Shown: positions 21,492 to 33,240 of the stretch, one piece after another | Layout of the letters: every line of letters begins with the position of its first letter | Numbering within the stretch: the stretch's first letter is position 1 | Assembly: GCF_050624435.1 (NCBI RefSeq) | Contig: NC_134534.1 | Location: forward strand, 62,457,501-62,521,500 | Origin: Tenrec ecaudatus | Lineage: Eukaryota; Chordata; Mammalia; Afrosoricida; Tenrecidae | DNA: 64,000 nucleotides | Reading direction: 5' to 3' | Position numbers and translations under genes: made by a program | Notes under the pieces: model-generated | Databases searched by the model: none | Seen by the model: the letters and a program-made list of their open reading frames with translations, nothing else | What the model was told of the DNA's origin: nothing

Positions 21492-23199
21492 AGTTGCTTT
21501 GGCCAATTTGATCCCACATAGATCATTCTGTAAAAGCTCTTTTAAAATGGTTTTAGTTCTTTAAAAAAATGCTCAAGACAGACTTTTTTTCACTACCTAA
21601 ACTAAATCATATATAAATCGATATGTTTTGTATTTAAGGTTTAAAGATTATTCCAGAGCAATAGTGTCATCTAGTCTCCATAATTCTAGAATTTTAGATC
21701 CAATATGAATTTAAAATTTGTACTGCATTATTTCCTCTTTGATAAAGATTCTTCTAAAACATATTTGAGAAACTCTGCAGTGATAGTAGCTGCCCATCAC
21801 GCTGGTCTCATGGCAAAGGAGGCAGTTGCTGAGAGAGGCAATTAGCCACACATACCATTCCTCCTCCTATTTCTGTCACTGCTTCCTATGGAAATCCAGG
21901 AGAATAGAGGCAAATAACTGCAACTTGGATATTCGCTTGCAAGTTTTTACAACTCCAGATACTATACAAAGAGCTAGTAGGTGGAACAGAAGCACTAGAA
22001 AGGATTTTAGACCCATTAAACAAGTTTTCCCATGAAACTATGACCCTAAATCTCCAAACCAAAAGAAACCTCCGGAGGTGTTTGGTTGCACATAAGCAAC
22101 CTCGGCAGCTGCTCTTTATTGTTGTTGTAAAATATATATTGTAAAATCAAATTTTAGACACTCTATTTTTTAGTTCTTTTAAGCCAGTTTAATGGAATTT
22201 TTCAAATAATATTTTATATTATGTATCTTATCAAATGTCATAAAATTTACTTTATGTTTTTAATGCAAGGAAGACCGAAAAAACAAACTCATATTCCTTA
22301 GAGTGGTAATTAGTATTTTACTCTTGTTTAATATACCAGTTTTTTTAAGGTTAATGAATAATTTAACTTTTTCAATTATTTTTTCATCTTGTTTTATAAA
22401 CATTTTCTATGATTCCTTTTTAATAATTTCTTTTTCTTACCATTTTAATTTCCGTCTTTGTATCTAGTTTGGATTTTCTTGCTCTTCTGTTACCTAATTC
22501 TTCATGTGAGTATCACATTATTGATTTAGGGTATTTCTTCTTCATAATATATAAATTTAACCCTTTGCCTGGTTATTGTAGTTATTGGGATCCCTAAAAC
22601 TTTCAACATTAAAATAATAACCAATAGTTGAAATATTTTCTAAGTTTTAACTTTTTTCCTTTTGTGAACCATATGTTACTAAAAAGTATTCTTCTAATGA
22701 AACAGAAATTTTGCACAATTTCTAAATATTTGAGTGTTCATTAGGTCACTTAGTATTATTTTCTAATTTCATTATGATAATAAAATACTTGGTCATATCC
22801 AAATTTAAAATTTTTACTAAGGCATATTTTATGCTTCTAGAAAAAATACTTTTTTAACCAAACAAAAGATCTCTCATATTTATTACCAAAATAACCTATT
22901 AGTGCAGAAGTATAAAACAAAAAGAAACTAACATTTTCCTAATGCAACTTTCAATTGCTCATATAATGTTGACATTTTCAATTAGATATAAGAAGCTAGT
23001 TTAATTGGCCTCTCTCTTTTCCTGATAATGTAGCTTGTTTTATTCTAATGTCTAATATTTAATATCACTTTTCTTTTATTTGTGCCTCTTTTGCATTGAA
23101 TTGTTTCTCCCCACCCTTCACCAAATATGCTGTAAACCATTATCCCAATATCTATGCATGCAATCCTAATAGGGAATAGAGCTTTCTTTGTTATATCAG
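21492..23199. other. AT-rich sequence, nothing recognised
   Basis: No gene or clear repeat is recognised. The left part (21780-22080) is somewhat richer in GC but has no open frame above 70 codons. The right end carries atcag (23195-23199), the left duplication of the next LTR-like element. Confidence 0.5.
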
Positions 23200-23666
23200 T
23201 GTGTTAGTCTAGGTTGACTAGAGAAATAAATTCAGAGGCACTCATATGTATGTGAGAGGACTTTATATCAAGAAGTAATTATGCATCAATAAAACATCTC
23301 AGCCTAGTCTAGATAAAGTCTATAAGTTCAGTATGATCCCATAAGTCCAATATAAGCCCATGAATTCCTCTTCAGACTCATGCACCACATGCAATGATGC
23401 CAGATTCAGGAATATCACAGGCCAATGGGAAGAAAGCCCTGTGTGTCCAATGGCAGTGGTCGCATCTCCAAGGCTCTGGCTCCCATCAGCATGGCTCCAT
23501 TTGGCTTGTCAACAGGAATATCAAGCAGAGAGAGAGAGAGTGTGTCTCACCTCCAGGGAAGAAGGGATGACGCCCCAAAATACTCACAGAAGGTCACGCC
23601 ACAAGGAAAGATCACCAGGCTGTGACCTCATTCTTATTTAGCAAGTTAACTTGTGTAGCTACTACA
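23200..23666 (+). mobile_element. Solo LTR-like element, family A, plus strand
   Basis: A 467-bp element that begins TGTGTTAGTCTAGGTTGACT and ends GCTACTACA, that is TG...CA. It is flanked by perfect 5-bp direct repeats atcag at 23195-23199 and 23667-23671. A 5-bp duplication and TG/CA ends are the marks of a solo retroviral LTR of ERV-L/MaLR-like habit. Related copies lie at 24729, 52712, 57474 and 61177. Confidence 0.85.
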
Positions 23667-23671
23667 ATCAG

Positions 23672-24728
23672 TGTAGACTAATCTTAAACTAATCAATTTT
23701 TAATTTTTTTCAGTTTTATTGATATCTAATTCACCTATCACACAATTCAATGGCTTAAATATATTGAAAAGAGTTGTACAATCATCACCACAATCCATCT
23801 CAGAACATTTTCTTAATTCTTACTGAAATTTTATCAGAGGCTAAAAGGGTAAAACATAGACAATGTTTGGAAAGCCTGACTAGATGAGAGGGACACCTGT
23901 AGTAAGTCCAACTTTACCCTGAGCAGTTTATGCCCCACTGAAGCACTAATCTTAATTACTGATTGTGGCTGATAAAATACATCGAAAGAGGGAAGTATGT
24001 TCCAAATATTAAACATGTATAAGAACTCATTACCAAAAGAGCCAAGTAGTGGTTTGTAGTATTTTTCTTCATATTTGATCATTCTGACCCTAGGTTCATG
24101 TTCTGCCAAGATGATTTGCTAGTTAATGATCTTGAAAAGAAATTGGAAAGTTTACAATGGGGAAAAATACATAAAACCCTTGCAGAAGTTTGGCAGTATG
24201 CTATTCAAAAATACTGTCTAAAATCATTGCAAGGACTGGTCAATTACTGTGCAGTCGAGGTAACTGTCTTCCCAAAGAGATTGGCCAGTTTGCCTTTCAG
24301 CTGGACCTATAAAGGCTAATCTGGAATAGATTGTAATTGTCTTCTCTTCACTCAAAAATAGCATTTGGAAATGAAAGTGCACCCTGTGCAACTACCGTAC
24401 TATGCCTTGCTGAGAACCTCCTAGACCCAAAAGAGGGAGAGTTGGAATAGTGTTGGTGGTGTGAAATGCTGTGGTTGACATCAGCAGTGACAGAGACTGG
24501 CACTGGAATTGTGTGGTGGGATCCCCAGCTCACAAAGCAAGGTTGCTGAAGTAGTATTGCCACTGAGAGAAGTGCAACCAGAAAACTGGCTTGTGGAGTG
24601 GAATATTTGTAGTCACTTAATGATGGAGCCAAAGGAACTATTGTACTTTCCCCAGCAGGGTCAAAAAGTTTGAACTGCATCTTGTTTCCTAAATTGTTTC
24701 TCCCACTTTAAATTTGGTCCTGACCCTG
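23672..24728. other. Unassigned sequence
   Basis: No known repeat is recognised. A plus-strand open frame (24098-24319) and the reverse frame (24348-24680) show no motif I know. The interval is continuous with 25187-26700 across the inserted LTR-like element. Confidence 0.4.
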
Positions 24729-25186
24729 TGTGGTAGTTACTTACATAATTTCAAGTCAACTTGAAGATCTACAGAAGGGTAGGGGTACTATTCAACCTGT
24801 CAATCAGGTCACAACCTGATGGTGCCTCCTTGTGGGTGTAGCCTGATCATAAGGAGGGGCCTCAGAAACTTCTCCTCTCTCTCTGCCTTCACCTTCCTGC
24901 TGGACAGGCCACTCTGATACCTGCCAGAGTCCTGTGATGCTTCCATCGCTATAAGATCCACAGGACTTTGCACCCCCTGGCCTGTGACCTTCCTGCATTC
25001 TGCATCATTGTATGTCGCTGCATGAGTCTGAAGAGGGATTCATGTACTAGTGTCGGACTAATGGTATGGAGTTGTACTGGGCTGGTATATTTTCCTGATA
25101 TATAACTACTTCTTGGTACAATTTTTTTCTAACACATTTCTGAGGATCACTGGATTTTTTTTCTCTAGTCAACCCAGCCTAACACA
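24729..25186 (-). mobile_element. Solo LTR-like element, family A, minus strand
   Basis: A 458-bp reversed copy of family A. It starts TGTGGTAGTT and ends CCAGCCTAACACA. It is flanked by perfect 5-bp direct repeats ccctg at 24724-24728 and 25187-25191. The internal text matches 23200-23666 in reverse ('aggccactctgatacctgcc', 'ctgcatcattg'). Confidence 0.88.
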
Positions 25187-26703
25187 CCCTGTTTCTTCCC
25201 TGATAACCTTCATGACTTAAGTATCATCCTGGAGTTCTGTGTGACCACTGCAATGGAATTTTATGCAGAACAGAGAAGTAGAGAATGTAATGGAGAGAAT
25301 GACTCACCTCAGAATAGTGAAAGTTATGTCTGACATTTATATGATAAGAATCAGCTTTAGTCTTACCTTGATTCTCCTGTCTGCTTATAAATTTAGATAT
25401 GCCTGAGCTAGTGAGCTATGGTTAATTAATATAGCCCTTCTAGCCATTGGTTCCCTATATGCTATATTATGAATCTGAATTTAAATGCCTACGACTATGG
25501 TCCCGCTTTGATGGGCATTCTCTACACTGCCAGTGGACAGGATCAGGGTGGGATTGAAATCTGAACTTGTTGGAGTGTGTGAGCTGAGTAGCCCCCTTTG
25601 TTTCCTGAGGGGTATCTTTAAGACCCAACTTTAACAGAGGAGGTAAACAAGGCCACCTTCTTTGTTTCCTTCATAGGAAACAAACACTTTGATTTTACCT
25701 TGGTAGAGGGTGTGATTGAAAACATCAGTTTTACTAGAGCATAAAACTGGGGCATGACATTCTGCTTCCAGTACCCTTTGCTTCAGCAGGGTCGCCAGGC
25801 TTCTATTTGCCTGACTGAGCTGTGTTAGAATCAAGAGGACTTGCTGTAGCTTCTGCATATTTTTGGCTTCTGGATCTGGACTCCACGTTGGACCTGCCCT
25901 AAGATTTGGCACTGAATAGATCCCACAACCATATATGACATTTCCTCAGCATTTCTTGAGTTTCTGTGGAATATTGCAGGGAATCACAAACCCAGGGACA
26001 TGAAGGAATATTTTTAAGCAAGGAGTTGGGATAAATGGGGTAAATTCATATCCTGGAAGAGTTGTACATTGGGAACATCTTCAATTTCTAACTCCTTAGA
26101 ATTAATCTTATATTAATTCTTACAAAATAAATTGCTACCACACCTAGAACTATGATATAATATCCTTAATATATAATAATTTAATTAAAATATTTACCCT
26201 TTAACAAAAGAGAAATATTTAAGAGAGTATAATTATACTTTTAAAAATTTAACAACACCAAAAATAGGAGCTACTGAATCAATTTCCACTCACATTGCTG
26301 TACACATGAGACGCTTGTTTAGAGTTCTGGTTTTATATTTTAACACATACACTCTAAACACCACAATACAATGTTATAATTATTGTACATATTAAAACTA
26401 CATTTTTAGGCAACTTAACTCAATACAAATTTATTATCTCACAATTTCTGTAGCTCACATGTCTGGCAGGTGCTCGGCTCAGAATATCACAGGGCTGAAA
26501 TCAAGGTTGAGTTCTATACATAGGGGAAAAATTGCTTTCAAGTTCATTCAGCTGTTGGTGAAAAGTTTAAAAAGGAATATTTTAAATGTCCATTAATCTA
26601 CTCTTTCTGAAGCTTGTTATTTATCTGAGTATTTTACCTAAAGTTTGAAGAACTTATTTGGGCATCCCCCCCCCCTTTTTTGCCTATTTTTAGAGGAAAT
26701 ATA
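25187..26703. other. Unassigned sequence with a minus-strand open stretch
   Basis: A minus-strand frame of 93 codons at 25912-25631 is Gln/Leu-rich (LQQVLLILTQLSQANRS). Downstream in the same direction, open but stop-broken text continues to about 25430. I do not recognise the family. It could be a degraded retroviral or processed-gene remnant, or chance. A C9 run occurs near 26667-26675. Confidence 0.4.
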
Positions 26704-27850
26704 ATTTTAAAAATCATTTTATTAGGGACTAATACAACTCTTGTCACAATCCATGCATACATCAATTGTGTAAAGCAAATTTGTACATTCATTGCCTTCA
26801 TCATTATCAAAACATTTATGCTCCCCTTAAGCCCCTGGCATCAGGTTCTCATTTTCCCCTCCCTCCCTGCTACCCCCCCATGAACCCTTGATAATTTATA
26901 AATTATTATTTTGTCATATCTTGCCTTGTCCGACATCTCCCTTCATCCACTTTTCTGTTGTCTTTCCCCCAGGGAGGATGACACATGTAGATCCTTGTAA
27001 TCGGTTACCCCTTTCCAACCCACTCTCCCTCTAGGATCCTGAAGGGATCATCCGCCCTGGATTCCCTGTGTTTCCAGTTCCTATTTGTATCAGTGTATAT
27101 CCCTTGGTCTAGCCAGACTTGCCAGGTAGAATTCGGATCATGATATTGGGGGGGGGGGGGAGGGAGAGCAGGGAGCATTTAGGAACTAGAGAAAAGTTTA
27201 TTTTTCATCATTGCTACATCATACCCTGACTGGCTCGTGTCCTCCCCGAGACCCCTCTGCAAGGGGATCTCCAGTGGCCTACAAATGGGCTTTGGGTCTC
27301 CACCCCACACTCCTCCCCTCATTCACTATGGTAAGGTTCTTTTGTTCTGATGATGCTGGATACCTGATCCCTTCGACACCTCATGATTGCACAGGCTGGA
27401 GTGCTTCTTCCATGTGGGCTTTGTTGCTTCTGAGCTAGATGGCCACTTGCTTACCTTCAAGCTTTTAGGATCCCAAATGCTATATCTTTTGATATATGGA
27501 CACCATCAGCTTTCTTCACCACATTTGCTTATGCACCCATTTGTCTTCAGCGATCATATCATGGAAATGAGCATTCAATGTAATTATTTTTTTGTTCTTT
27601 GATGCCTGATAACTGATCCCTTTGGCACCTCGTGATCACAAAGGTGGGCACCATAAGCTTTCTTCACCACATTTGGTTGTTCACCCTCTTTGTCTTCACC
27701 GGTTGTGTCAGGAAGCTGAGCATCATAGAATGTCGATTTAATAGAAGAAAATATTCTTGCATTGAGGGAGTACTGGAATGGAGGCCCAATATCCTTCTGC
27801 TACCTTAATACCTTAATACTAAACCTATAAATATATGCACATAGATCTAT
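26704..27850 (-). mobile_element. L1 3' UTR, minus strand
   Basis: Reversed L1 3' end: the 'aaaatcattttattaggg' terminus, the pyrimidine-rich 'ccctccctccctgc' segment and the 'gggggggggggg' tract at about 27150. The module near 27390-27570 is followed by a second, shorter copy of the same module at about 27600-27740. It is continuous with L1 coding sequence to the right, so the element is not a lone 3' end. Confidence 0.88.
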
Positions 27851-28030
27851 TTCCCCACTTTTTGTCTATGAGCTTGAGATGTGTCTCTTGTAGACAACAG
27901 ACTGATGAGTTATATTTTCTAAGCCAATCTGCTAGTCATTATCTTTCGTTGGGTGAGTTCAGACCATTGAATTCAGAATTATTACCTACATCTGTGGAAT
28001 CATCGAGAGCATCTCACATCATCTGTGTTG
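27851..28030 (-). pseudogene. L1 ORF2 stub, start of endonuclease only
   Basis: On the minus strand this encodes about 45-55 residues from the start of the APE-like endonuclease of L1 ORF2, after repairing stops in the mind's eye only. It reads WSELTQRK / NSMV around 27960 and the invariant QETH-like block near 27890-27900. Directly after it, the 3' UTR text begins ('aatagatctatgtgcatata' on the minus strand). The remainder of endonuclease, reverse transcriptase and the C-terminal domain (over 1,100 codons in a normal L1) is absent. Confidence 0.75.
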
Positions 28031-28099
28031 GTTTTTGTCCTACCTCGCTCTTTATCAGTGTGTTGCACGTGCATGTGTGTGTTCATTGTTGCCTTTCCT

Positions 28100-29160
28100 T
28101 CATCTTTGAACCAATATTATCTTGGGGGCTGTTTTAGGTGTGTTGACTTCTGGGTGGGGATTTTCCATGTGGCAATCTCCTATTTGTGTTCATTGAATGT
28201 TGTTCTTCTGACCAGAGGTGGTTGGCAAGAGTTTTCTTGTAGAACTGGGTTTCTTTTAACGTATTCTTTGAGCTTTTCCTTGTACAGGAAGACTCATTTC
28301 TCTATGTCTCTTGATAGATAGTTTGGTGGGGTAAAGGATTCTGGGGTTGGCATTCTTCTCTTTCAGCTTTTGGAAATGTTACCTCACTCTTTCCTCTTCT
28401 TCATGATATCTGCTGATAAGTCTGAGCATATTCTTATTTGTGTACCTGTATAGGTAACTGCCTTTTTTATCCCCCTAGCTGCTCTTATGATTTTCCCCTT
28501 TTTCTCAAAGTTGGATAGTTTAATTATTAAATGTCTTGGCGTATTTTCATGGGGTTCAGTCTAGGTGGTGTTCACGGGGTTCAGTGTAGATGGTTTCCTG
28601 GTTATCATTCATTAGTTGGAGAAATTCTCTTTCAGGAATTCCCTTGTTATTTTTGCAGTTGACTTCTTCATTGTGTCTTGTTCTAGTATTGCAATTATTG
28701 TAACCTTGTTTCTCTCCATTGCATTGGACATTAATCTCTAGTTTTCTTCAACTTCTTTGACTATTTTGTTTGACTATCTTTCCTACTTGTTGACCTCATC
28801 CGTTAACTTTTGTATTTCCCTTTGGTATGTGGCCTTTATCCTCTCTATCATTTCATAATTTTTCTGTATTTCTTCCCTTATATCTTAGATGACTCCAAGC
28901 AGAAGTCTGGGAATTTCTTTTAGTGGTATATCAACGTCTACTTCTTCAATGAACTTCATTAGGTTAGACTTCTTCCAACATTGCATTTTGTTTCTCATGT
29001 TTTTTTTTCATTGAAGTTGTTGAGGCAGGTTGTTTTCTGCATGTCTTTTTCAAGGAGCTCAGTGCCATTTTCCAGGGAGTCAAAGAGCTGGGTGCTTTCT
29101 CTTTAGGAGCCTGGTAGAAAAGCGTCTGCAGACTAGCTGTAGCCAACATTGCTATGTGAG
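28100..29160 (-). pseudogene. L1 ORF1 remnant
   Basis: Reversed ORF1, the RNA-binding chaperone of LINE-1. From right to left there is a stop-broken N-terminal part at about 29149-28964. A coiled-coil-rich stretch follows near 28900-28690, then a shortened RNA-recognition region, then the C-terminal domain. The last reads PRHLIIKLSNFEKK (about 28535-28495) and ISADIMKKRKE, and ends with a LYPAKLS-like block near 28300-28330. It has several stops and shifts. Confidence 0.8.
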
Positions 29161-30035
29161 TTTGGGTTACTGAATTATCTCATTGGTGTTTCACTCTCTC
29201 CTGCCTTCCCAGAATTCCCTTGTTTTAGAGGGAAAGTTGGATGGGCTCTCAGGGAACATGGGCCAGATGGTTTCAGTCTGCAAAAGTAGAGGTGTGTGGG
29301 CCGATCAGGTGAGGGGGTGCGGTGGTTTTGTGGTTGGTGATGGCAGGAGACCTCAGAATGTGGATTGAGGCTGATATTGGGAGGCAGGCCACAGGGATGT
29401 CCCGGGGCAGGCTGAATGTGTAGCTGTGAGGTCAGCCCTTGCTTCCTGAGGTCCATGGGTTTGGGCTGTGTGGCCTAGGACCTGTAGACCCAGATCTGGC
29501 TGGAAGTTTGGAAGAGCAGACCTCCTCGGCGGGATGGGAGGAGAGGGGGCACAGAGAGAGGGCTGCAAAGCCAAGCTGGTTCTGTGTAGGAGCCATGGGA
29601 AGTTTGCAGAGAGGCTGTAGGATCAAGATGTGCACAGCAGGGTTGCCACTAGTCTGTGGACAGCTTGGTGGTTTGGGTCATGGAACCAGTTTGGGACCAG
29701 CAGAGGAACTGTTGGGACAGAGTGGACTCTCGGTGGGGCTGTGGGTTCAGGTGGGGCCCAGCAGGGGTACCAAAAGACCATGAGTGGCCTGGCATGGGAG
29801 CCACAGAGTTGGAGTGGTCCCAACCCAAGGCGGACTTGCAGAAGAGTGTCAGGTCCAGAGGCATCATACCAGAGGAGCCGTGGTCCTGTGGTGCAGCCCT
29901 GCAGGGGAGCCATGAGGCCAGGGTGGTCCCCTGGGGGAATGCAGAGCCAGGGTGGGCATGCAGGAGAGTTAGAGGTCTGGAAGTGGCCCAGCAGGAGAGT
30001 TTCAGGGTCAAGGCAAACCTGTAGTGGCATTTTTT
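29161..30035 (-). mobile_element. L1 5' UTR, GC-rich
   Basis: GC-rich, CpG-poor sequence between the ORF1 start and the 5' end of the element. It is built of loosely repeated segments such as 'gcaggagagttagaggtctg' and 'gcaggagagtttcagggtca', 'gtggtcccaaccc' and 'gtggtcccctggg'. Such internal near-repeats recall the promoter-carrying 5' UTRs of other L1 families. Several overlapping open frames on both strands here are by-products of the base composition. Confidence 0.65.
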
Positions 30036-31198
30036 TTGTAGCACAGAAAAAAATCAAAACAAAACAAAAGCTTAGCTTTTATCCATCTTAACATACTTTT
30101 GTCATATTTGAAGAACATATTTCCTGGAGAAGAAATTTTTGTATCAACCATGATTTTTATAATGAGAAACTTGATTTAAGGGACAAACTAATAATTTTTC
30201 TTTATAGCTATTCTAATATTTGCATATATATGAATGTGCACATCAGTAATGTCTGTGTTTTAGTTCATTATCAATTGTCTTAATTCAGTTAAGCATTGAT
30301 AAAATGCCATTGGTGCCTACAGTCATAAAAATCAAGAATGCCATTTATCTTCTAAACACGTTTTATTAATATACTGTTTATTAGTGTCCCTCACATAAAG
30401 ACTGGTTATCTGATATCAGTTCTAGGAAAAGATCATGTAACTGAGAAAATTATGGGGATTTTGCTTGTGTTTTTTTTAATGGGCAATATTATTATATAAC
30501 ATACTATATAGGTGTCATATATATGTATGTATGTATATACATATATATAATATAGAATTGACTTTAGAGTAATATATTTGCTAACTGTAAAGGAGTGAAC
30601 ATACAGGGAAATATCTATAGCCCTTAAGAGTCATACAGTGAAAGATATGACAAAAATAATAGTAATTTCTAAATTATCAAAGATTCATGAGGGTGGGTGA
30701 GTGAGGAGGGAGGAGAGAAAACTGAGGAACTGATACTAAGGGCTCAAGTAGAAACCAAATGTTTTGAAACTGATGATGGCAACAAATGTACAAATGTACT
30801 TGACACAATGGATGGATGTATGGATTGTGATAAGACTTGTATGAGCCCCAATAAAATGATTCAAAAAATAAAAAGATTCAAAGCTATTACAGCTATCTTT
30901 CTGAATAACTAACTTAACATAAATGTGGGGCATAAATACATATTCTATATTAAAATGTTATGTTATTATAATTCATTAATATTTTAAATGCAGGCAGAGT
31001 ACAAATTACAGAGAAATGTGTAAGACACTTTATGAATCATTAAATAGTGTGATGGTTGAAAGGCAAACAAATGACAAGTTAAACAATAGTTAATTTTTTA
31101 AACTGCAGTACAACATGAGAATGAAGTGTCAATAATAGAAATATTGAATGAGGCTCAGCAGATAAATTGAAGTCACATCCATAAAAATATTAGGATAA
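30036..31198. other. AT-rich sequence with an L1 3' terminus
   Basis: AT-rich interval. A TATG/TA microsatellite lies at about 30515-30550. A plus-strand L1 3' terminal fragment is at about 30690-30880, recognised by 'tgtatggattgtgataagac' and 'tgagccccaataaaatgatt'. No gene. Confidence 0.55.
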
Positions 31199-31392
31199 AC
31201 TTTGTCATCAAATCTGTTCTGATTCCTTGTGACCTTGTGGATGGAGTAGAACTGTCCCAGTGAGGTGCCCAGGTTGTCAATCTTAACACGAGCCCAAAGT
31301 CTCATGTTTCTCCTGAGGAACATCTGACGAATTTTACATGCTGATCTTATCATTAGAAGCCCAACTAGTAACCCACTGCACCACCCACTAAA
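31199..31392 (-). mobile_element. AfroSINE, reverse orientation, decayed
   Basis: Contains 'gttctgattccttgtgacct', 'ggagtagaactgtcccagtg' and, at the head end, 'agaagcccaactagtaaccc' and 'actgcaccacc'. This is the order of a reversed AfroSINE. It is more diverged than the copy at 19556. Confidence 0.7.
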
Positions 31393-31764
31393 TCTCCTAA
31401 TACTTGAAGCTAGGGTTAAAATAATCTTCAAAATAGATTTCTATTTTTCAGTTAATGTAAATGTTTTTCTTTCATTTATTTCTATTAATTTGCCCTTAGG
31501 TGGAAATATGTTGCATCCTTATAACACTGCAGAGAAAAGTTCTTTTGTGTAAATTAACAGAAAATAAATAGGGGGAAAAACATGCATAAATGATCTGTGA
31601 AGTAGTGAACATTTGTGAGAATTATTTTAAATCACACTTACTGAGAGAATATGCAGTATTTTTTATCCTTAAAATTGCCTTTTTAGATGTCCAAAATATA
31701 GTTACCAAAATCCTAAAATAAGAAAGGTCTTTATATTGGAGTAAATCAAGCCTAGATATAAAGG
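31393..31764. other. AT-rich sequence, nothing recognised
   Basis: AT-rich interval with no recognisable feature. Confidence 0.4.
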
Positions 31765-32878
31765 TGTTGCTTGTGTCATCGAGAGGGTTCCTACTCATAA
31801 TGACCCTACGCACAGCAGGAGAAGCATCAAGTCCTGGACCAATCTCACCATCATTTTCATGTTCAAACCCACCGTGGCAACCACAATATCAACCTGTCTC
31901 ATGGAGGATCTTCCCCTTTGCCATTGTCTCTCCACGTTACCAATCCTATCCTTTACCAGGGACTCTTCTCTCCTGGTAACTTGCCACCCGCACATGTGGC
32001 AAGTCTCACGGGTCCCATTTCTAGAGAGCGTTCTGGTTATACATCTTGCAAGATAGATTTGTCAGTTCTTTCAATAGTTTTTGCCAAAATCATAATTCAA
32101 AAGCATTATTTTTCTTCAGTTTTCCTATTCAATGTCCAACTTTCAAATGCATATAAGGCTTTTGGAAATACCATTGATTGGGCCAGGCACACCATAATGT
32201 TCAAAATAACATTCGCACTTTTCACAAGTTAAAGAGATCCTGTGCAGTCGATTTACTCAATGCAATGCATACTTTGATCTCTTGTCAGCTGCTTCTAAGA
32301 ACCTTGATTAAGAATACAGGGAAGACAATATCCTTGACAACTTCAATCCTTCCTCGACTTATCATGATGTTAACTACTGGTCCAGTTATGAGACTTTTTG
32401 CTTTCTGTACGTTAAGTGGTAATCAATATTGAAGTGCTTCAAGTTCTCCTCACTTTCAACAAGCAAAGTTTTTGGTTTTTTTTAATCTGAGTTCCTTCAC
32501 TCTACAAAGCAACAGCCAAATGGCAGTCAAAAGCAGTTTTATCACCTGCATATTGTGGGTTATTATTAAACATTCTTCCAATCCTTACTCCTCATTCTTC
32601 TTCATACTGACCAGCTTTTCTGATTATTTGCTCAGCATACAGATTGAATAAATATGGTGAGAGGATACAAGCCAGATGCACACCTTTCCTGATTTTAAAC
32701 CATTCACTATCCCCATCTTCTATTAGCACAATTGCTTCTTGATCCATGTGTAAGCTCCCCAGGAGCATAATATAGTATTCTGGAACTCCCATTCTTCTCA
32801 GAGTTATCCAAAATTTGTTATGATCAACACAATGAAATGACTTCTTAGCCCAGGCAAGCACACACTGAGGGATCATGC
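31765..32878 (-). mobile_element. RTE/BovB LINE copy D, 3' part
   Basis: Reversed RTE sequence from the RT palm to the 3' tail. A 94-codon frame (32876-32592) encodes KSFHCVDHNKFWITLRRMGV, LGSLHMDQEAIVLIEDGD, KGVHLACILSPYLFNLYAEQ and IIRKAG, in the order of the RT palm motifs. The C-terminal part and tail follow to 31765 with stops. The copy is 5' truncated and lies against an LTR-like fragment on the right. Confidence 0.88.
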
Positions 32879-33240
32879 GTCTGAAAGGCTGACAACTAGA
32901 AAGAGCTGACTACTGGCTGAGGAGAGGTGTTGCTGAAGACCAATGTTTACTTCATGTTTTCTAACCCTGGTTTATGGAAACCTGCTAACATCCCTAATTA
33001 ATCTTGTGAATATTATCTGTAAATTGTGTGGCTATTTAAATGGATTGCCAACTACCATCAGAGTATCCAATGTAGCAGAGAAATAGAGTGCTGTGGGAGG
33101 GATTGTTAGTATCAGAACAGAGTGATAAAAGAGGGATGGTGCAGGATGGCTGATCTTTTTCTTGTGGCAATTGGCACCTGCTTCTCTGTGCTGAAGCTAG
33201 AGGAGGTCAGCTGGGACCTTCACACTCTGTTCTCATCCAA
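32879..33240 (+). mobile_element. LTR-like family C fragment
   Basis: Matches the right half of the repeats at 39689-40433 and 50646-51512. Shared words are 'gatcatgcgtctgaaaggct', 'gactactggctgaggag', 'taaccctggtttatgg' and 'cttgtggcaattggcacc'. The left half is missing. Confidence 0.6.

Noticed and set aside
26704..27850. Host gene 3' end with polyadenylation signal
   Set aside because: The sequence is a reversed L1 3' UTR shared by other copies in the window.
29423..30091. Overlapping long open frames of 114-153 codons on both strands
   Set aside because: They lie in the GC-rich L1 5' UTR and overlap each other on both strands. Low stop density follows from base composition and no protein motif is seen.
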